A stretch of 29,186 bases of DNA from positions 1-29,186 of the forward strand of contig JBFWKS010000020.1 of NCBI GenBank assembly GCA_050252545.1, written 5' to 3'. The notes beneath the pieces were generated by a model that saw only the letters and a program-made list of their open reading frames with translations, was not told where the DNA came from and did no database searches. This document shows, in pieces, positions 14,205 to 21,335 of the stretch. The stretch is from Patulibacter sp050252545 (lineage in GTDB: Bacteria; Actinomycetota; Thermoleophilia; Solirubrobacterales; Solirubrobacteraceae). A program made the translations under genes and the position numbers. Each line of letters begins with the position of its first letter. Position 1 is the first letter of the stretch.

Positions 14205-15095
14205 GTGAGCGCCAACCCGTTCGATGCCGGGACCGAGGAGATCCCGTCGGCCCGTCCGATCTCGGAGTTCTCCCCCGAGGAGCTGGCCGACCTCCGCCGA
14301 CGCCTCCGCGACCTGCAGGACGACCGCCCGGCGCCCGGTGAGGGCCTGCGGGAGCGGAAGAAGCGTCAGACGCGGCAGGAGATCTCCGACGTCGCGACCT
14401 TCCTCTTCATGTCGCGGGGGTTCGACGAGGTGCGGATCGCCGAGGTCGCCGAGGCCGCGGGGGTGTCCGAGAAGACGGTCTACAACTACTTCCCGACGAA
14501 GGAATCGCTGGTCTTCGACCGCGAGGAGGCGGCGTCGGCCGCGCTGCGCGAGGCGCTCGGCCGGCCGGGGGTCTCCCCGACCGACGCCGTCATCCAGCTG
14601 CTGGAGCGCGAGTTCCGCGACATCGGCCAGCTCGGCCCCGGGCTTCGGCCGATCATCCTCGAGTTCTCGCGGATGATCAGCGAGACCCCGGCGCTGCGCC
14701 GGGCGGCGCAGGAGATGGCCGGACGGATGACCGACGTGGCGACCGAGGCGCTGGCCGAGGCCGCCCAGGTCGATCCCGGCGACCCCGAGCCGCGGATCGC
14801 GGCGCACGCGCTGATCGGCCTGTGGGAGATCCACATGACCGCGCGCCGACGGCGGCTGCACGACGGGACTCCGTCGGAGGAGATCGGCGAGCGGGTCATG
14901 GAGGACACCCGCCGTGCGGCCCGGCTGCTCGACAACGGGCTGTGGGCGTTCCACACGATCGCGCGCGGCGGATCGACCCGCTCGCAGCTGACGGACGCAG
15001 CGCGCGCGGCGGGCGAGGGCGGGCGTCAGGTCGTGGCGGCGCTGCGGCAGGCGCGCGCCGCGTGGCTCGAGGCGCGGGACGGCCAGGGCCGCTGA
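14205..15095 (+). CDS. TetR-family transcriptional regulator
   Basis: A 296-residue regulator, long for TetR because of a 48-residue N-terminal extension (EFSPEELADLRRRLRDLQDD, an amphipathic helix) before the DNA-binding domain. The domain is RERKKRQTRQEISDVATFLF, then MSRGFDEVRIAEVAEAAGVS and EKTVYNYFPTKESLV: the TetR helix-turn-helix with VSEKTVYNYFPTKE as the recognition helix. The ligand domain is variable, ending in a basic tail. GTG 14205 lies 6 nt after TACGAT, so the mRNA is likely leaderless. Divergent from the DrrAB-type exporter; the likely role is repression of the exporter and itself until an effector binds. Confidence 0.9.
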   Translation: MSANPFDAGTEEIPSARPISEFSPEELADLRRRLRDLQDDRPAPGEGLRERKKRQTRQEISDVATFLFMSRGFDEVRIAEVAEAAGVSEKTVYNYFPTKESLVFDREEAASAALREALGRPGVSPTDAVIQLLEREFRDIGQLGPGLRPIILEFSRMISETPALRRAAQEMAGRMTDVATEALAEAAQVDPGDPEPRIAAHALIGLWEIHMTARRRRLHDGTPSEEIGERVMEDTRRAARLLDNGLWAFHTIARGGSTRSQLTDAARAAGEGGRQVVAALRQARAAWLEARDGQGR

Positions 15096-15105
15096 ACGCC
15101 GGCGG

Positions 15106-15120
15106 GCGGCTTCGGCCTGC
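15106..15120 (+). terminator. TTCG-tetraloop hairpin after the tetR gene
   Basis: GCGGC, TTCG, GCC, a bulged T, then GC make a short stem with a stable UUCG loop ten bases past the stop codon. No T-run follows. A second symmetric element, CTCCGGG-C-CCCGGAG, is at 15167-15181. Confidence 0.35.
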
Positions 15121-15356
15121 GGCGCGTATCCCGGAACGGGAGCGCCCGACCGGGAGCACCGGGCCGCTCCGGGCCCCGGAGACGACGGCGCCCCGGCGGT
15201 CACCGACGGGGCGTTCATGGAGGGGATCGGCAGGTCACCGGGCGACCTTTAGCAAGTTGGCGCATTGCCGCTATCGATGGGTTTCGTGGGACTGCGCCGG
15301 CCGCCAGAGTGTCGAGGGTGACGCTGTGGGACAAGGCCTGGTCCCGGCGTGGGCAG

Positions 15357-15402
15357 GGCCTGGTCGGAAATGAGACGCATGCGTCTCGAAATCGACCAAG
15401 CC
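15357..15402. repeat. Family 1 palindromic repeat, copy 3
   Basis: Centre GAGACGCATGCGTCTC: relative to the other copies both arms changed (GGGACG to GAGACG and CGTCCC to CGTCTC), so symmetry is retained. Outer arms GGCCTGGTCG and CGACCAAGCC. Part of a three-copy array in the 555-bp gap (15096-15650) between tetR and the convergent phosphodiesterase gene. A left-arm fragment GGCCTGGTC is at 15335-15343. Confidence 0.85.
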
Positions 15403-15429
15403 TCGACCCAGCCGCAGCGCAGGGCACGG

Positions 15430-15474
15430 GGCCTGGTCGAAACGGGACGCATACGTCCCGGAAACAACCAGACC
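15430..15474. repeat. Family 1 palindromic repeat, copy 4
   Basis: Centre CGGGACGCATACGTCCCG (one base off perfect symmetry at the middle), outer arms GGCCTGGTCG and CAACCAGACC. It starts 73 bp after copy 3. Confidence 0.85.
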
Positions 15475-15501
15475 TCGGGCGCGTCGTGGCGCGGGCGACG
15501 G

Positions 15502-15547
15502 AGCCTGGTCGGAAGTGGGACGCATACGTCCCTAAAACGACCGGGCC
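15502..15547. repeat. Family 1 palindromic repeat, copy 5
   Basis: Centre GGGACGCATACGTCCC, outer arms AGCCTGGTCG and CGACCGGGCC. It starts 72 bp after copy 4. Confidence 0.85.
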
Positions 15548-15602
15548 TCCCACCCCGGTCGCGCCGCCGCGACGACGGCCCCGGTCGCGCCGCAGGTCGA
15601 CG

Positions 15603-15623
15603 GGCCTGGTCGACCCCGGGACG
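15603..15623. repeat. Truncated family 1 copy (left half)
   Basis: GGCCTGGTCG followed by a short linker and CGGGACG matches the left arm and half the core of family 1; the right half is missing. It ends 27 bp before the stop codon of the phosphodiesterase gene. Nothing else gene-like is visible in 15182-15334 or 15548-15602. Confidence 0.5.
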
Positions 15624-15650
15624 TGACGGCCGGGACGCGTCGGACCCGGA

Positions 15651-17471
15651 TCAGCGCGTCCGCAGCGGCAGCGTCCGCGTCACCCGACGGGTGCCCTCGA
15701 CGGTCGTCCGCACGGCGATCCCGGGTCCGGCGGCGAGGACGCGACGGCCGTCGGCGGTGGGGGTGACGTCGACGGTGGCCCCCATCCGGCCCGCCGGCGC
15801 GTCGAACCGGGCCGTGCCCACGACGACCCGGCGAGGACCGGCCTTGGCGGCCCGGGCGGCACGGCGCGAGGTGCGGCGGGCCCGCGCGGCCTTGCGGCGC
15901 AGGGCGCGGATCCGTCGCGTGGTGGCCGGGGAGCGCGGCCGGCCGCGGGCAGCGCGGACCGCGCGGCGCACGCGACGCTCGGCCACGCGCACGCGGTGGG
16001 CGGCACGCTTGGCGATCCGGCGTGCCTTGGCCTTGGCGCCGGGCACCGCGATCGGGTCGGCGGTGCGCAGCTCGACGGTCCCCGCGCAGGCGGTACGCAG
16101 GTCGCCGGAGCGCTCCAGTCGCACCGGGATCCGCCCGTCCCGCGGGACGACGAGCTTGGCCGGGTGCAGACGACAACCGGGGGCCGGCTCCGGCGGGGCG
16201 TGCGGACAGCCGTCGGCGCCGGCCGCGCCGCCCTGGCCGCCCATCCGGGGCACGTTCGACCGCTCCAGGAACGCCTCGAGGACCTTCGGCGACGTCGTCA
16301 TGATCCCGTCGCCGCAGACCCCGATGACCTGCCGGTAGGCGGCCTCGTTCTCGGGCACCTGCCAGTAGTGGACGGCCACGCCCCTGGAGTGGGCCCGATC
16401 GGTGACCCAGCGCTGGGCGAGGTTGAGCTCCACCGGCAGGTCGTCGAGCACCGGCGCCTTGATCCCGATGCTGCCGAGGTCGAACGAGAACGGCAGCTGC
16501 AGCGCGACCGTACCGGGAGGCAGCTCCTGGCCGAGGAGCAGGAACTCGATCGATGCGGCCACCCCGGCCGACACCGGGATGTGCGGCGCCCGCGCCTTGA
16601 ACCGGTCGATCGCCGCCTGCTCGAACGAGGCCACCACGACGTCGCCCCGGCTGGTCGGCTCCAGCAGGTCGGCGAGCGCGTCTGCGACCTTGAACTTCTC
16701 GGCGTTGTCGGCGCCCTTGATCTCGACGTTCAGCGGGACGTTCGGGTACGCGTCGAGCACCTCGCGCAGGGTCGGGATGGCGAAGTCGTCGGCGTCGTAT
16801 CCGGGGGGCGGCGGCTTGGTACCGGTACGGATCCCCCGCATCGCGTACGCCTCGTCGGGCATGCCGTGGACGGTGGAGCGTCCGGGAACGAACCAGTGGG
16901 CCGAGTCCAGTTGCCGCAGCTCGGCGAGGGTCATGTCCTGGATCCGCCCGGTGCCGTTGGTGGTCCGGTCGACGGTCTGGTCGTGGCCGACCACGACGAC
17001 ACCGTCCTTGGACACGTGGACGTCGATCTCGAGCATGTCGGCCCCGTGCGCCAGCGCGTACGCCAGGCCGTACATCGTGTTGGTCGGCACCTCGTTCTCG
17101 CCGCCCTGGTGAGCCTGGTGCAGGAACCGGGCGTCGACCCAGGAGAAGTCGGCTGCACGGGCGGGCCCCGCCGACCCGGCGAGCGCCGAGACCGCGATCA
17201 GCAGTGCCACCCCGAGGGCCGCCGACCGCCGGCGCGCCCCGCGCGGACGGGTCGACCGGCCACGGTCAACCACCGTGGCGGTGGCGGCGTCCGTCGCCGC
17301 GGCGGTACCGGTCGTGGTCGCGACGGGCCGGGCCGCGGCGACCGCTGCCGTGGCCCCGGTGCCGGCCGCGGTCGCCGTGATGGCCGAGGCGGTGCCACGA
17401 CGGCCCCGCGATGACCCGGCCGCGACCCGCCGACCGTCGACGGTCGGGCGACACTCCCCAAGGGTGAACAT
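15651..17471 (-). CDS. Secreted glycerophosphodiester phosphodiesterase with basic C-terminal region
   Basis: Hydrolyses glycerophosphodiesters to an alcohol and glycerol-3-phosphate outside the cytoplasm. Numbering from ATG 17471 (606 residues): a hydrophobic signal (about 85-99) ends GSAGPARA-ADF; GDPD domain about 118-430 with HQAHQGGENEVP, EIDVHVSKDG (148-157), VGHD (161-164), VPLNVEIKG, and a final CGDGIMTTSP. The C-terminal part (about 440-606) resembles a beta-sandwich domain common in secreted Solirubrobacterales-type proteins, split by a roughly 68-residue Arg/Ala-rich helical stretch (479-546, about 24 Arg and 5 Lys). The start is uncertain: from 17471 the first 66 residues are Ala/Thr-rich with little sign of structure, and GTG 17273 would place the signal peptide near the N-terminus. 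TACAGT at 17482-17487 could be the -10 for the longer form. The 292-bp gap to the divergent hydrolase gene shows nothing else. Confidence 0.88.
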   Translation of the reverse strand: MFTLGECRPTVDGRRVAAGSSRGRRGTASAITATAAGTGATAAVAAARPVATTTGTAAATDAATATVVDRGRSTRPRGARRRSAALGVALLIAVSALAGSAGPARAADFSWVDARFLHQAHQGGENEVPTNTMYGLAYALAHGADMLEIDVHVSKDGVVVVGHDQTVDRTTNGTGRIQDMTLAELRQLDSAHWFVPGRSTVHGMPDEAYAMRGIRTGTKPPPPGYDADDFAIPTLREVLDAYPNVPLNVEIKGADNAEKFKVADALADLLEPTSRGDVVVASFEQAAIDRFKARAPHIPVSAGVAASIEFLLLGQELPPGTVALQLPFSFDLGSIGIKAPVLDDLPVELNLAQRWVTDRAHSRGVAVHYWQVPENEAAYRQVIGVCGDGIMTTSPKVLEAFLERSNVPRMGGQGGAAGADGCPHAPPEPAPGCRLHPAKLVVPRDGRIPVRLERSGDLRTACAGTVELRTADPIAVPGAKAKARRIAKRAAHRVRVAERRVRRAVRAARGRPRSPATTRRIRALRRKAARARRTSRRAARAAKAGPRRVVVGTARFDAPAGRMGATVDVTPTADGRRVLAAGPGIAVRTTVEGTRRVTRTLPLRTR

Positions 17472-17763
17472 CTCGACATCGACTGTAACGCGCGGAGGCC
17501 GTGGGCCGGTGAACCCGTCGTATTCCCGCGCCTCGCACCCGATCCTCGGCCCGGCGAGCTCGCCGCATCTCGGCCTCTTGCGACGCGTCATCCGCCCGGC
17601 GCAGGGACCGGATCGGGCCGAGGACGTGCGATCCGGGAACCTGCCCGCCGCGGAGGAGCGGTCGGCCGTCGGCTCGCCCGGAGCGGGATGCGCGGGTGGG
17701 CGGTCCGCTGTTCCGACGGGTGACCGACGTGCGAGGCTGGGGCGCCCGACGCCCTCCCGCTCC

Positions 17764-18714
17764 GTGAACGTACCTCCCGACCACCTCACCCCCGACCGGT
17801 TCGCCGTCCACCGCCATCGGACACCGTCGGGCGGCGAGCTCGCCTACCTCCGCGAGAACCCCGGCGGCGTCCCGCTGCTGCTCGTCCACGGCTGGCCGGA
17901 GACCAAGCGGATCTGGTGGCGCAACATCGCGCCGTTGGCCGCGGCCGGGTTCGAGGTCATCGTCCCCGACCTCCGGGGGTTCGGCGACTCCTCCGAGGCC
18001 ACCGACGGCTTCTACGATCCCGCGGCCAACGCGGTGGACATCCACGACCTCGTCCGCGGAGCGCTCGGCCACGAACGGTGCTTCGCGGCCGGCGGGGACT
18101 TCGGGGGCGTCGTCGTCCAGGAGCTGGGACTGCGGTTCGGCGGGTTCCTCGCCGCCCAGTGCCTCTTCAACACGATCCTGCCGCACCTCCGGGAGGAGTA
18201 CGAACGGGCGGGCATCACGCCGGGAACCCCGCCGCGCAGTCGCATGGCGGCCGACTACTTCCGCCGGCAGGGAACGGACGCCGACGCACTGATCGCCGAG
18301 CTCGCCACGCGACAACAGCGCCGCCGGTACGTCGGAGAGATGTACGGCCACCGGTTCTGGGCGACTGCGGGCGCGTTCACCGTCGAAGCGATCGACTTCA
18401 TGACCGAGCCGTTCGGCGACGCCGACCGGCTCCGGGCCAGCTTCGGACTGTACGAGGCGGCGATGGGCACCCGGCCGGTGGCCGATGCGCCGGCGTTCGG
18501 GGTCCGCAGCGATGTGCCGACGGTCGCGCTCCACGGTCCCGACGACCACGTCATCTGGCCCGACTTTCCCGAGCGCTGCGAGGTCGCCTTCTCGAACCTC
18601 GCCGGTCCGTACGTCGTACCGCGGGCCGGGCACTTCCTGCAGTGGGAGCGCGCGCATCTGCTCAACCAGACGCTGCGCGGGTTCTTCGGATCGTTCGTCG
18701 ACCCGGCCCGCTGA
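17764..18714 (+). CDS. Alpha/beta hydrolase, epoxide hydrolase-like
   Basis: A 316-residue soluble enzyme. HGWPE (42-46) supplies the oxyanion hole; the nucleophile elbow reads GGDFGG with Asp112, as in epoxide hydrolases and haloalkane dehalogenases rather than the Ser of esterases; the acid is likely Asp260 or Asp261 (HGPDDHVIW), and His290 lies in RAGHFLQWE. The cap region (about 165-240) contains aromatic residues such as FWATAGAFTVEAIDFM. GTG 17764 is taken because the open frame further upstream is low-complexity and lacks the fold's N-terminal strand. Divergent from the phosphodiesterase gene, with no operon partner. Substrate unknown; epoxide hydrolase is preferred over dehalogenase by the HGWPE and GGDFGG pattern, but a halide-binding Trp pair was not assessed. 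Confidence 0.85.
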   Translation: MNVPPDHLTPDRFAVHRHRTPSGGELAYLRENPGGVPLLLVHGWPETKRIWWRNIAPLAAAGFEVIVPDLRGFGDSSEATDGFYDPAANAVDIHDLVRGALGHERCFAAGGDFGGVVVQELGLRFGGFLAAQCLFNTILPHLREEYERAGITPGTPPRSRMAADYFRRQGTDADALIAELATRQQRRRYVGEMYGHRFWATAGAFTVEAIDFMTEPFGDADRLRASFGLYEAAMGTRPVADAPAFGVRSDVPTVALHGPDDHVIWPDFPERCEVAFSNLAGPYVVPRAGHFLQWERAHLLNQTLRGFFGSFVDPAR

Positions 18715-18811
18715 CGGTCGTCGCAGACGGACGGCGCGTCGTGCGGGCCGGGGCACCGTCGCCGGGGGCATCCGTCGGTGGACGGCTTCGCGACGGGGAC
18801 GGCTGGTCGCC

Positions 18812-18855
18812 GGGCGGGGCGGGCCGGGCGGGCGGGCGGGCGGGCGGGGGCGGGG
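18812..18855. repeat. G-rich (GGGC)n tract between convergent genes
   Basis: About 44 bp made almost only of GGGC and GGGGC units on the plus strand, 98 bp after the hydrolase stop and 18 bp before the siroheme synthase stop. With more than four G-runs of three or more, it could form a G-quadruplex in DNA or in the hydrolase 3' RNA and may act as a transcription roadblock for read-through. Confidence 0.8.
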
Positions 18856-18873
18856 TCGTCGCCGGACGCGGCG

Positions 18874-19626
18874 CTACGCCCGCTGCAACCGCGCCTCGGC
18901 GGTGTCGCGCGCGGCGTCGATCAGGGTGCGGACGTCGGCCTCGCGGCCCTCGCGCAGTAGGGCGATCGGGTCGGGGTCGCCGTTGACGATGCCCTCGAAG
19001 AACGCCTTGCGGTCCTGGTATGTCGGGAGCGTGCCCTTGGCCCAGCCGCGGACGTCGTTGAGCATGACCGCCAGGCGGGCGTACTCGTCGCCGAACAGCT
19101 CCGACACCTCGTCCTTCATCCGCTTGGCGAGCGCCGGCGACGCGCCGGCGGTCGAGATCGCGATCGCGAGCGGGCCGGTGCGCACGATCGCGGGGAGGAT
19201 GAAGTTGCAGAGCGGCGGCACGTCGACGATGTTGGCGAGCATCGCCCGCTTCTCCGCGTCCTCGTAGATGCGGATGTTCGTGTCGGTGTCGTCGGTGCAG
19301 GCGATGACGAGGAAGCGGCCCTCGAGGTCCTCCGCACCGGCGTACTCGCGCCGCTCCCAGGTGATCGAGCCCTCCGCGGCCAGCCGCTCGACCTCGGGCA
19401 GGACCTCGGGCGAGATCACGTGGACGCTGCCGTCGCAGGCGAGCAGGCCCTCGGTCTTCTCGAGGCCGAGCTCGCCGCCGCCGATGACCAGGCACGAGCG
19501 GTCCCGGAGCTTGAGGCACGCGATGTAGAACGGCGTGTCGAGCATGTCCCTCACGCACGTCTGATCGCAGATCGTGCGCTTGAACTGGCAGACGCACTCC
19601 TTCCCGGCGTACGCGGCGGCAGGCAT
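18874..19626 (-). CDS. Siroheme synthase, precorrin-2 dehydrogenase / sirohydrochlorin ferrochelatase
   Basis: A 250-residue enzyme equivalent to the N-terminal half of CysG or to yeast Met8p: NAD-dependent oxidation of precorrin-2 to sirohydrochlorin and iron insertion to siroheme. Signatures: MLDTPFYIACLKLRDRSCLV, the Rossmann VIGGGELGLEKTEGLL, ACTDDTDTNIRIYEDA (the catalytic Asp region), CNFILPAIVRTGPLAIAIST, and AGASPALAKRMKDEV. Distinctive is a 27-residue N-terminal extension with four Cys (ECVCQFKRTICDQTC) before the usual MLDTPF start. ATG 19626 includes it; ATG 19545 would exclude it, but AGGG there is only two bases away, too close for a good ribosome site. Third positions of the extension are almost all G/C, as in the body. 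The methylase half is encoded separately, fused to hemD at 4.6-6.2 kb. Confidence 0.9.
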   Translation of the reverse strand: MPAAAYAGKECVCQFKRTICDQTCVRDMLDTPFYIACLKLRDRSCLVIGGGELGLEKTEGLLACDGSVHVISPEVLPEVERLAAEGSITWERREYAGAEDLEGRFLVIACTDDTDTNIRIYEDAEKRAMLANIVDVPPLCNFILPAIVRTGPLAIAISTAGASPALAKRMKDEVSELFGDEYARLAVMLNDVRGWAKGTLPTYQDRKAFFEGIVNGDPDPIALLREGREADVRTLIDAARDTAEARLQRA

Positions 19627-19728
19627 GCCCACAGGGTAGCTCGCGTGTGAACGCGATGGGGATGGCGACGCCCGTCGCCATCGGGTGGGTGGGGCCTCGT
19701 CGGACGGCCGCGGCGGGCGCCGGACGAC

Positions 19729-19773
19729 AGCGGTTCGGTTCACCATCGCCCCACGATAGTCAGACGACCCGCT
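19729..19773 (+). repeat. Family 2 hairpin repeat, copy A
   Basis: 45 bp: outer stem AGCGGTTCG / CGACCCGCT (one mismatch), internal GTTC / CAGA, inner stem ACCATCG / CGATAGT, loop CCCCA. Lies between the aminotransferase and siroheme synthase genes; copy B starts 75 bp further on. In this 264-bp gap I see nothing but copies A and B. Confidence 0.85.
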
Positions 19774-19803
19774 CTCGGCCGCGGCGGGGAGGCGCTACGC
19801 CAC

Positions 19804-19848
19804 AGCGGGTCGGTTCACCATCGCCCCACGACGGTCAGACGACCCGCT
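19804..19848 (+). repeat. Family 2 hairpin repeat, copy B
   Basis: Outer stem AGCGGGTCG / CGACCCGCT is perfect; inner stem ACCATCG / CGACGGT has one A-C mismatch; loop CCCCA. Same orientation as the other copies. Confidence 0.85.
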
Positions 19849-19890
19849 CGGCCGGGACGAACCTGTCCGGTGCGAAGCGGGCCGCCGACC

Positions 19891-21066
19891 TCAACGCCAG
19901 GCGGCGATCCGGTCGAGGCCCTCGCGCAGGGTCGCGCCGTCGGCGGCGTAGGACAGGCGCGCCCAACGGTCGCCGTCGACGCCGTCGAAGTCCGCGCCGG
20001 GGGTCAGGGCCACGCCGGTCTCGTCCAGCAGCCGGCCGCACCAGGCGACGCTGCCGTCGCAGCCGGCGCGGTCGATGGCCTCACCGACGTCGGCGTACAG
20101 GTAGAACGCCCCGTCGGCCGGCGCGCAGGCGCCCCAGCCGAGCGCGGGCAGGCGATCCAGTAGCAGCGCACGGTGCTCGCGGTACCGGGCGGCGGCCGCA
20201 TCCCCCTCGGCGTAGGAACGATCGGTGAACGCCGCGATCGCCGCATGCTGGGCCAGGGCCGGCGGGCAGAGCGCGAGGTTGCCGGCCAGCGCGTCGACCG
20301 CGCCGACGAGCGGTTCCGGCAGCAGCGCCCAGCCGAGCCGCCAGCCGGTCATCCCCCAGTACTTCGAGAACGACGACACGACGATCGCGCGGTCGTCGTG
20401 CTCCCAGGCGCAGGTCGCGCGGCGCGTGCCAGCGGTGATGCCGTGGTAGATCTCGTCGCTGACGAGGACCGCGCCGTGCTCGGCGCACCAACCCGACAGC
20501 GTGGCCAGCTCGCCCGGGTCGACCATCGTCCCGGTCGGATTGGCGGGTGACGCCAACACCAGGCCGCGGATCGGACCGCCGTCGGCGACCGCCGCGTCGA
20601 GCAGCGCCGGCGTCGGCTGATACCGCTCGTCCGGACCGGCGGCCAGCTCCACGACCTCGCAGCCGAGCGACCGCAGGATGTTGCGGTACGCGGGGTAGCC
20701 GGGCCGGGCGAGCGCCACGCGGTCGCCCGGCGAGAACGCGGTGAGGAACGCTACGACGAACGCTCCGGACGATCCGGTCGTGACGGCGACGCGGTCGGGG
20801 TCGACGTCCAGGTCGTACCAGCGGCCGTAGTGGCCCGCGATCGCGCGGCGCAGGGCGGGCAGACCGAGCGCCGGGGTGTAGCCCAAGGGGTCGCCGGCGG
20901 TCAGCAGCGCCGCCGCCCGTTCGCGCACGTCGGTCGGCGCACCGCCCGACGGCTCGCCGGCGCAGAGCGAGAAGACGTCCTGTCCGAGCTCACGGCGGCG
21001 CTGGACCGCGTCGAGGACCTCCATCACCGCGAACGGCGGAACGAGCGATCGGGGCGAGGGGCGCAC
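19891..21066 (-). CDS. PLP-dependent class I/II aminotransferase
   Basis: A 391-residue aminotransferase of fold type I, AspC/AlaT-like. Key residues: Tyr63-type GYTPALGLPALRRAIAGHY, TTGSSGAF phosphate cup, Asn176 in ASPANPTGT, Asp204 and Tyr207 in SDEIYHG, Schiff-base Lys235 in SSFSKYWGMTGWRLGW, and Arg370 in WARLSYAA for the substrate carboxylate. The start is GTG at 21066, with GACGAT six bases upstream as a possible -10 of a leaderless message; no Shine-Dalgarno. The amino donor and acceptor cannot be read from sequence. It is transcribed towards the siroheme synthase gene, but two hairpin repeats lie between, so co-transcription is uncertain. Confidence 0.92.
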   Translation of the reverse strand: MRPSPRSLVPPFAVMEVLDAVQRRRELGQDVFSLCAGEPSGGAPTDVRERAAALLTAGDPLGYTPALGLPALRRAIAGHYGRWYDLDVDPDRVAVTTGSSGAFVVAFLTAFSPGDRVALARPGYPAYRNILRSLGCEVVELAAGPDERYQPTPALLDAAVADGGPIRGLVLASPANPTGTMVDPGELATLSGWCAEHGAVLVSDEIYHGITAGTRRATCAWEHDDRAIVVSSFSKYWGMTGWRLGWALLPEPLVGAVDALAGNLALCPPALAQHAAIAAFTDRSYAEGDAAAARYREHRALLLDRLPALGWGACAPADGAFYLYADVGEAIDRAGCDGSVAWCGRLLDETGVALTPGADFDGVDGDRWARLSYAADGATLREGLDRIAAWR

Positions 21067-21188
21067 GCCGGGATCGTCGCGTACCGGGCGGCCGGCGGGG
21101 ACGCGGGTCCGGGCCAGGCCGTTCGTTGCCGGGAGGTCGGTAACGCGACACGCCCCACCGCGGCGGGGGTGGCGGACCGGGACGAGAC

Positions 21189-21233
21189 AGCGGGTCGGTT
21201 CACCGTCGCCCGACGATGGTCAGACGACCCGCT
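21189..21233 (+). repeat. Family 2 hairpin repeat, copy C
   Basis: Outer stem perfect; inner stem ACCGTCG / CGATGGT fully paired with one G-T wobble; loop CCCGA. It sits upstream of both the aminotransferase and the divergent unknown gene. The best-paired copy of the four. Confidence 0.85.
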
Positions 21234-21249
21234 CTTCCCGGGCCGCCGT

Positions 21250-21283
21250 GGCGGGGGTCGGTCGCGGGGCTCGAACCCCCGCC
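21250..21283. other. Inverted repeat GGCGGGGG / CCCCCGCC
   Basis: An 8-bp perfect stem with an 18-nt loop, 52 bp upstream of the next gene on the plus strand. The loop contains a sequence that on the minus strand resembles a tRNA T-arm (GGGGTTCGAGCCCC) but no tRNA is formed. Role unknown. Confidence 0.4.
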
Positions 21284-21335
21284 GCCGTCTCGGCCGGTCC
21301 CGCCGGGCGCCCGCCACCCGTGCGACCGTAGGGTC

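Noticed and set aside
12201..15218. Minus-strand open frame of 1005 codons spanning the exporter permease and tetR region
   Set aside because: Only the last 281 residues are the permease; upstream residues are antisense to tetR and out of frame with the ATPase gene.
15215..15553. Open frames of 70-110 codons over the 15.2-15.6 kb repeats
   Set aside because: They repeat the motif produced by translating the palindromes (THAS/YASHFRPG-like residues) in several frames and strands, with no ribosome site.
15335..15623. Repeat array resembling a CRISPR
   Set aside because: Units are long perfect palindromes that vary between copies, gaps between units are about 27 bp and repeats are not identical; no cas gene or leader is in the window.
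21262..21280. T-arm-like GGGGTTCGAGCCCC on the minus strand (possible tRNA)
   Set aside because: With the T-loop TTCGAGC in register the stem has a G-G mismatch; the perfect stem puts an extra G in the loop. No acceptor, D-arm or anticodon arm can be folded around it on either side.
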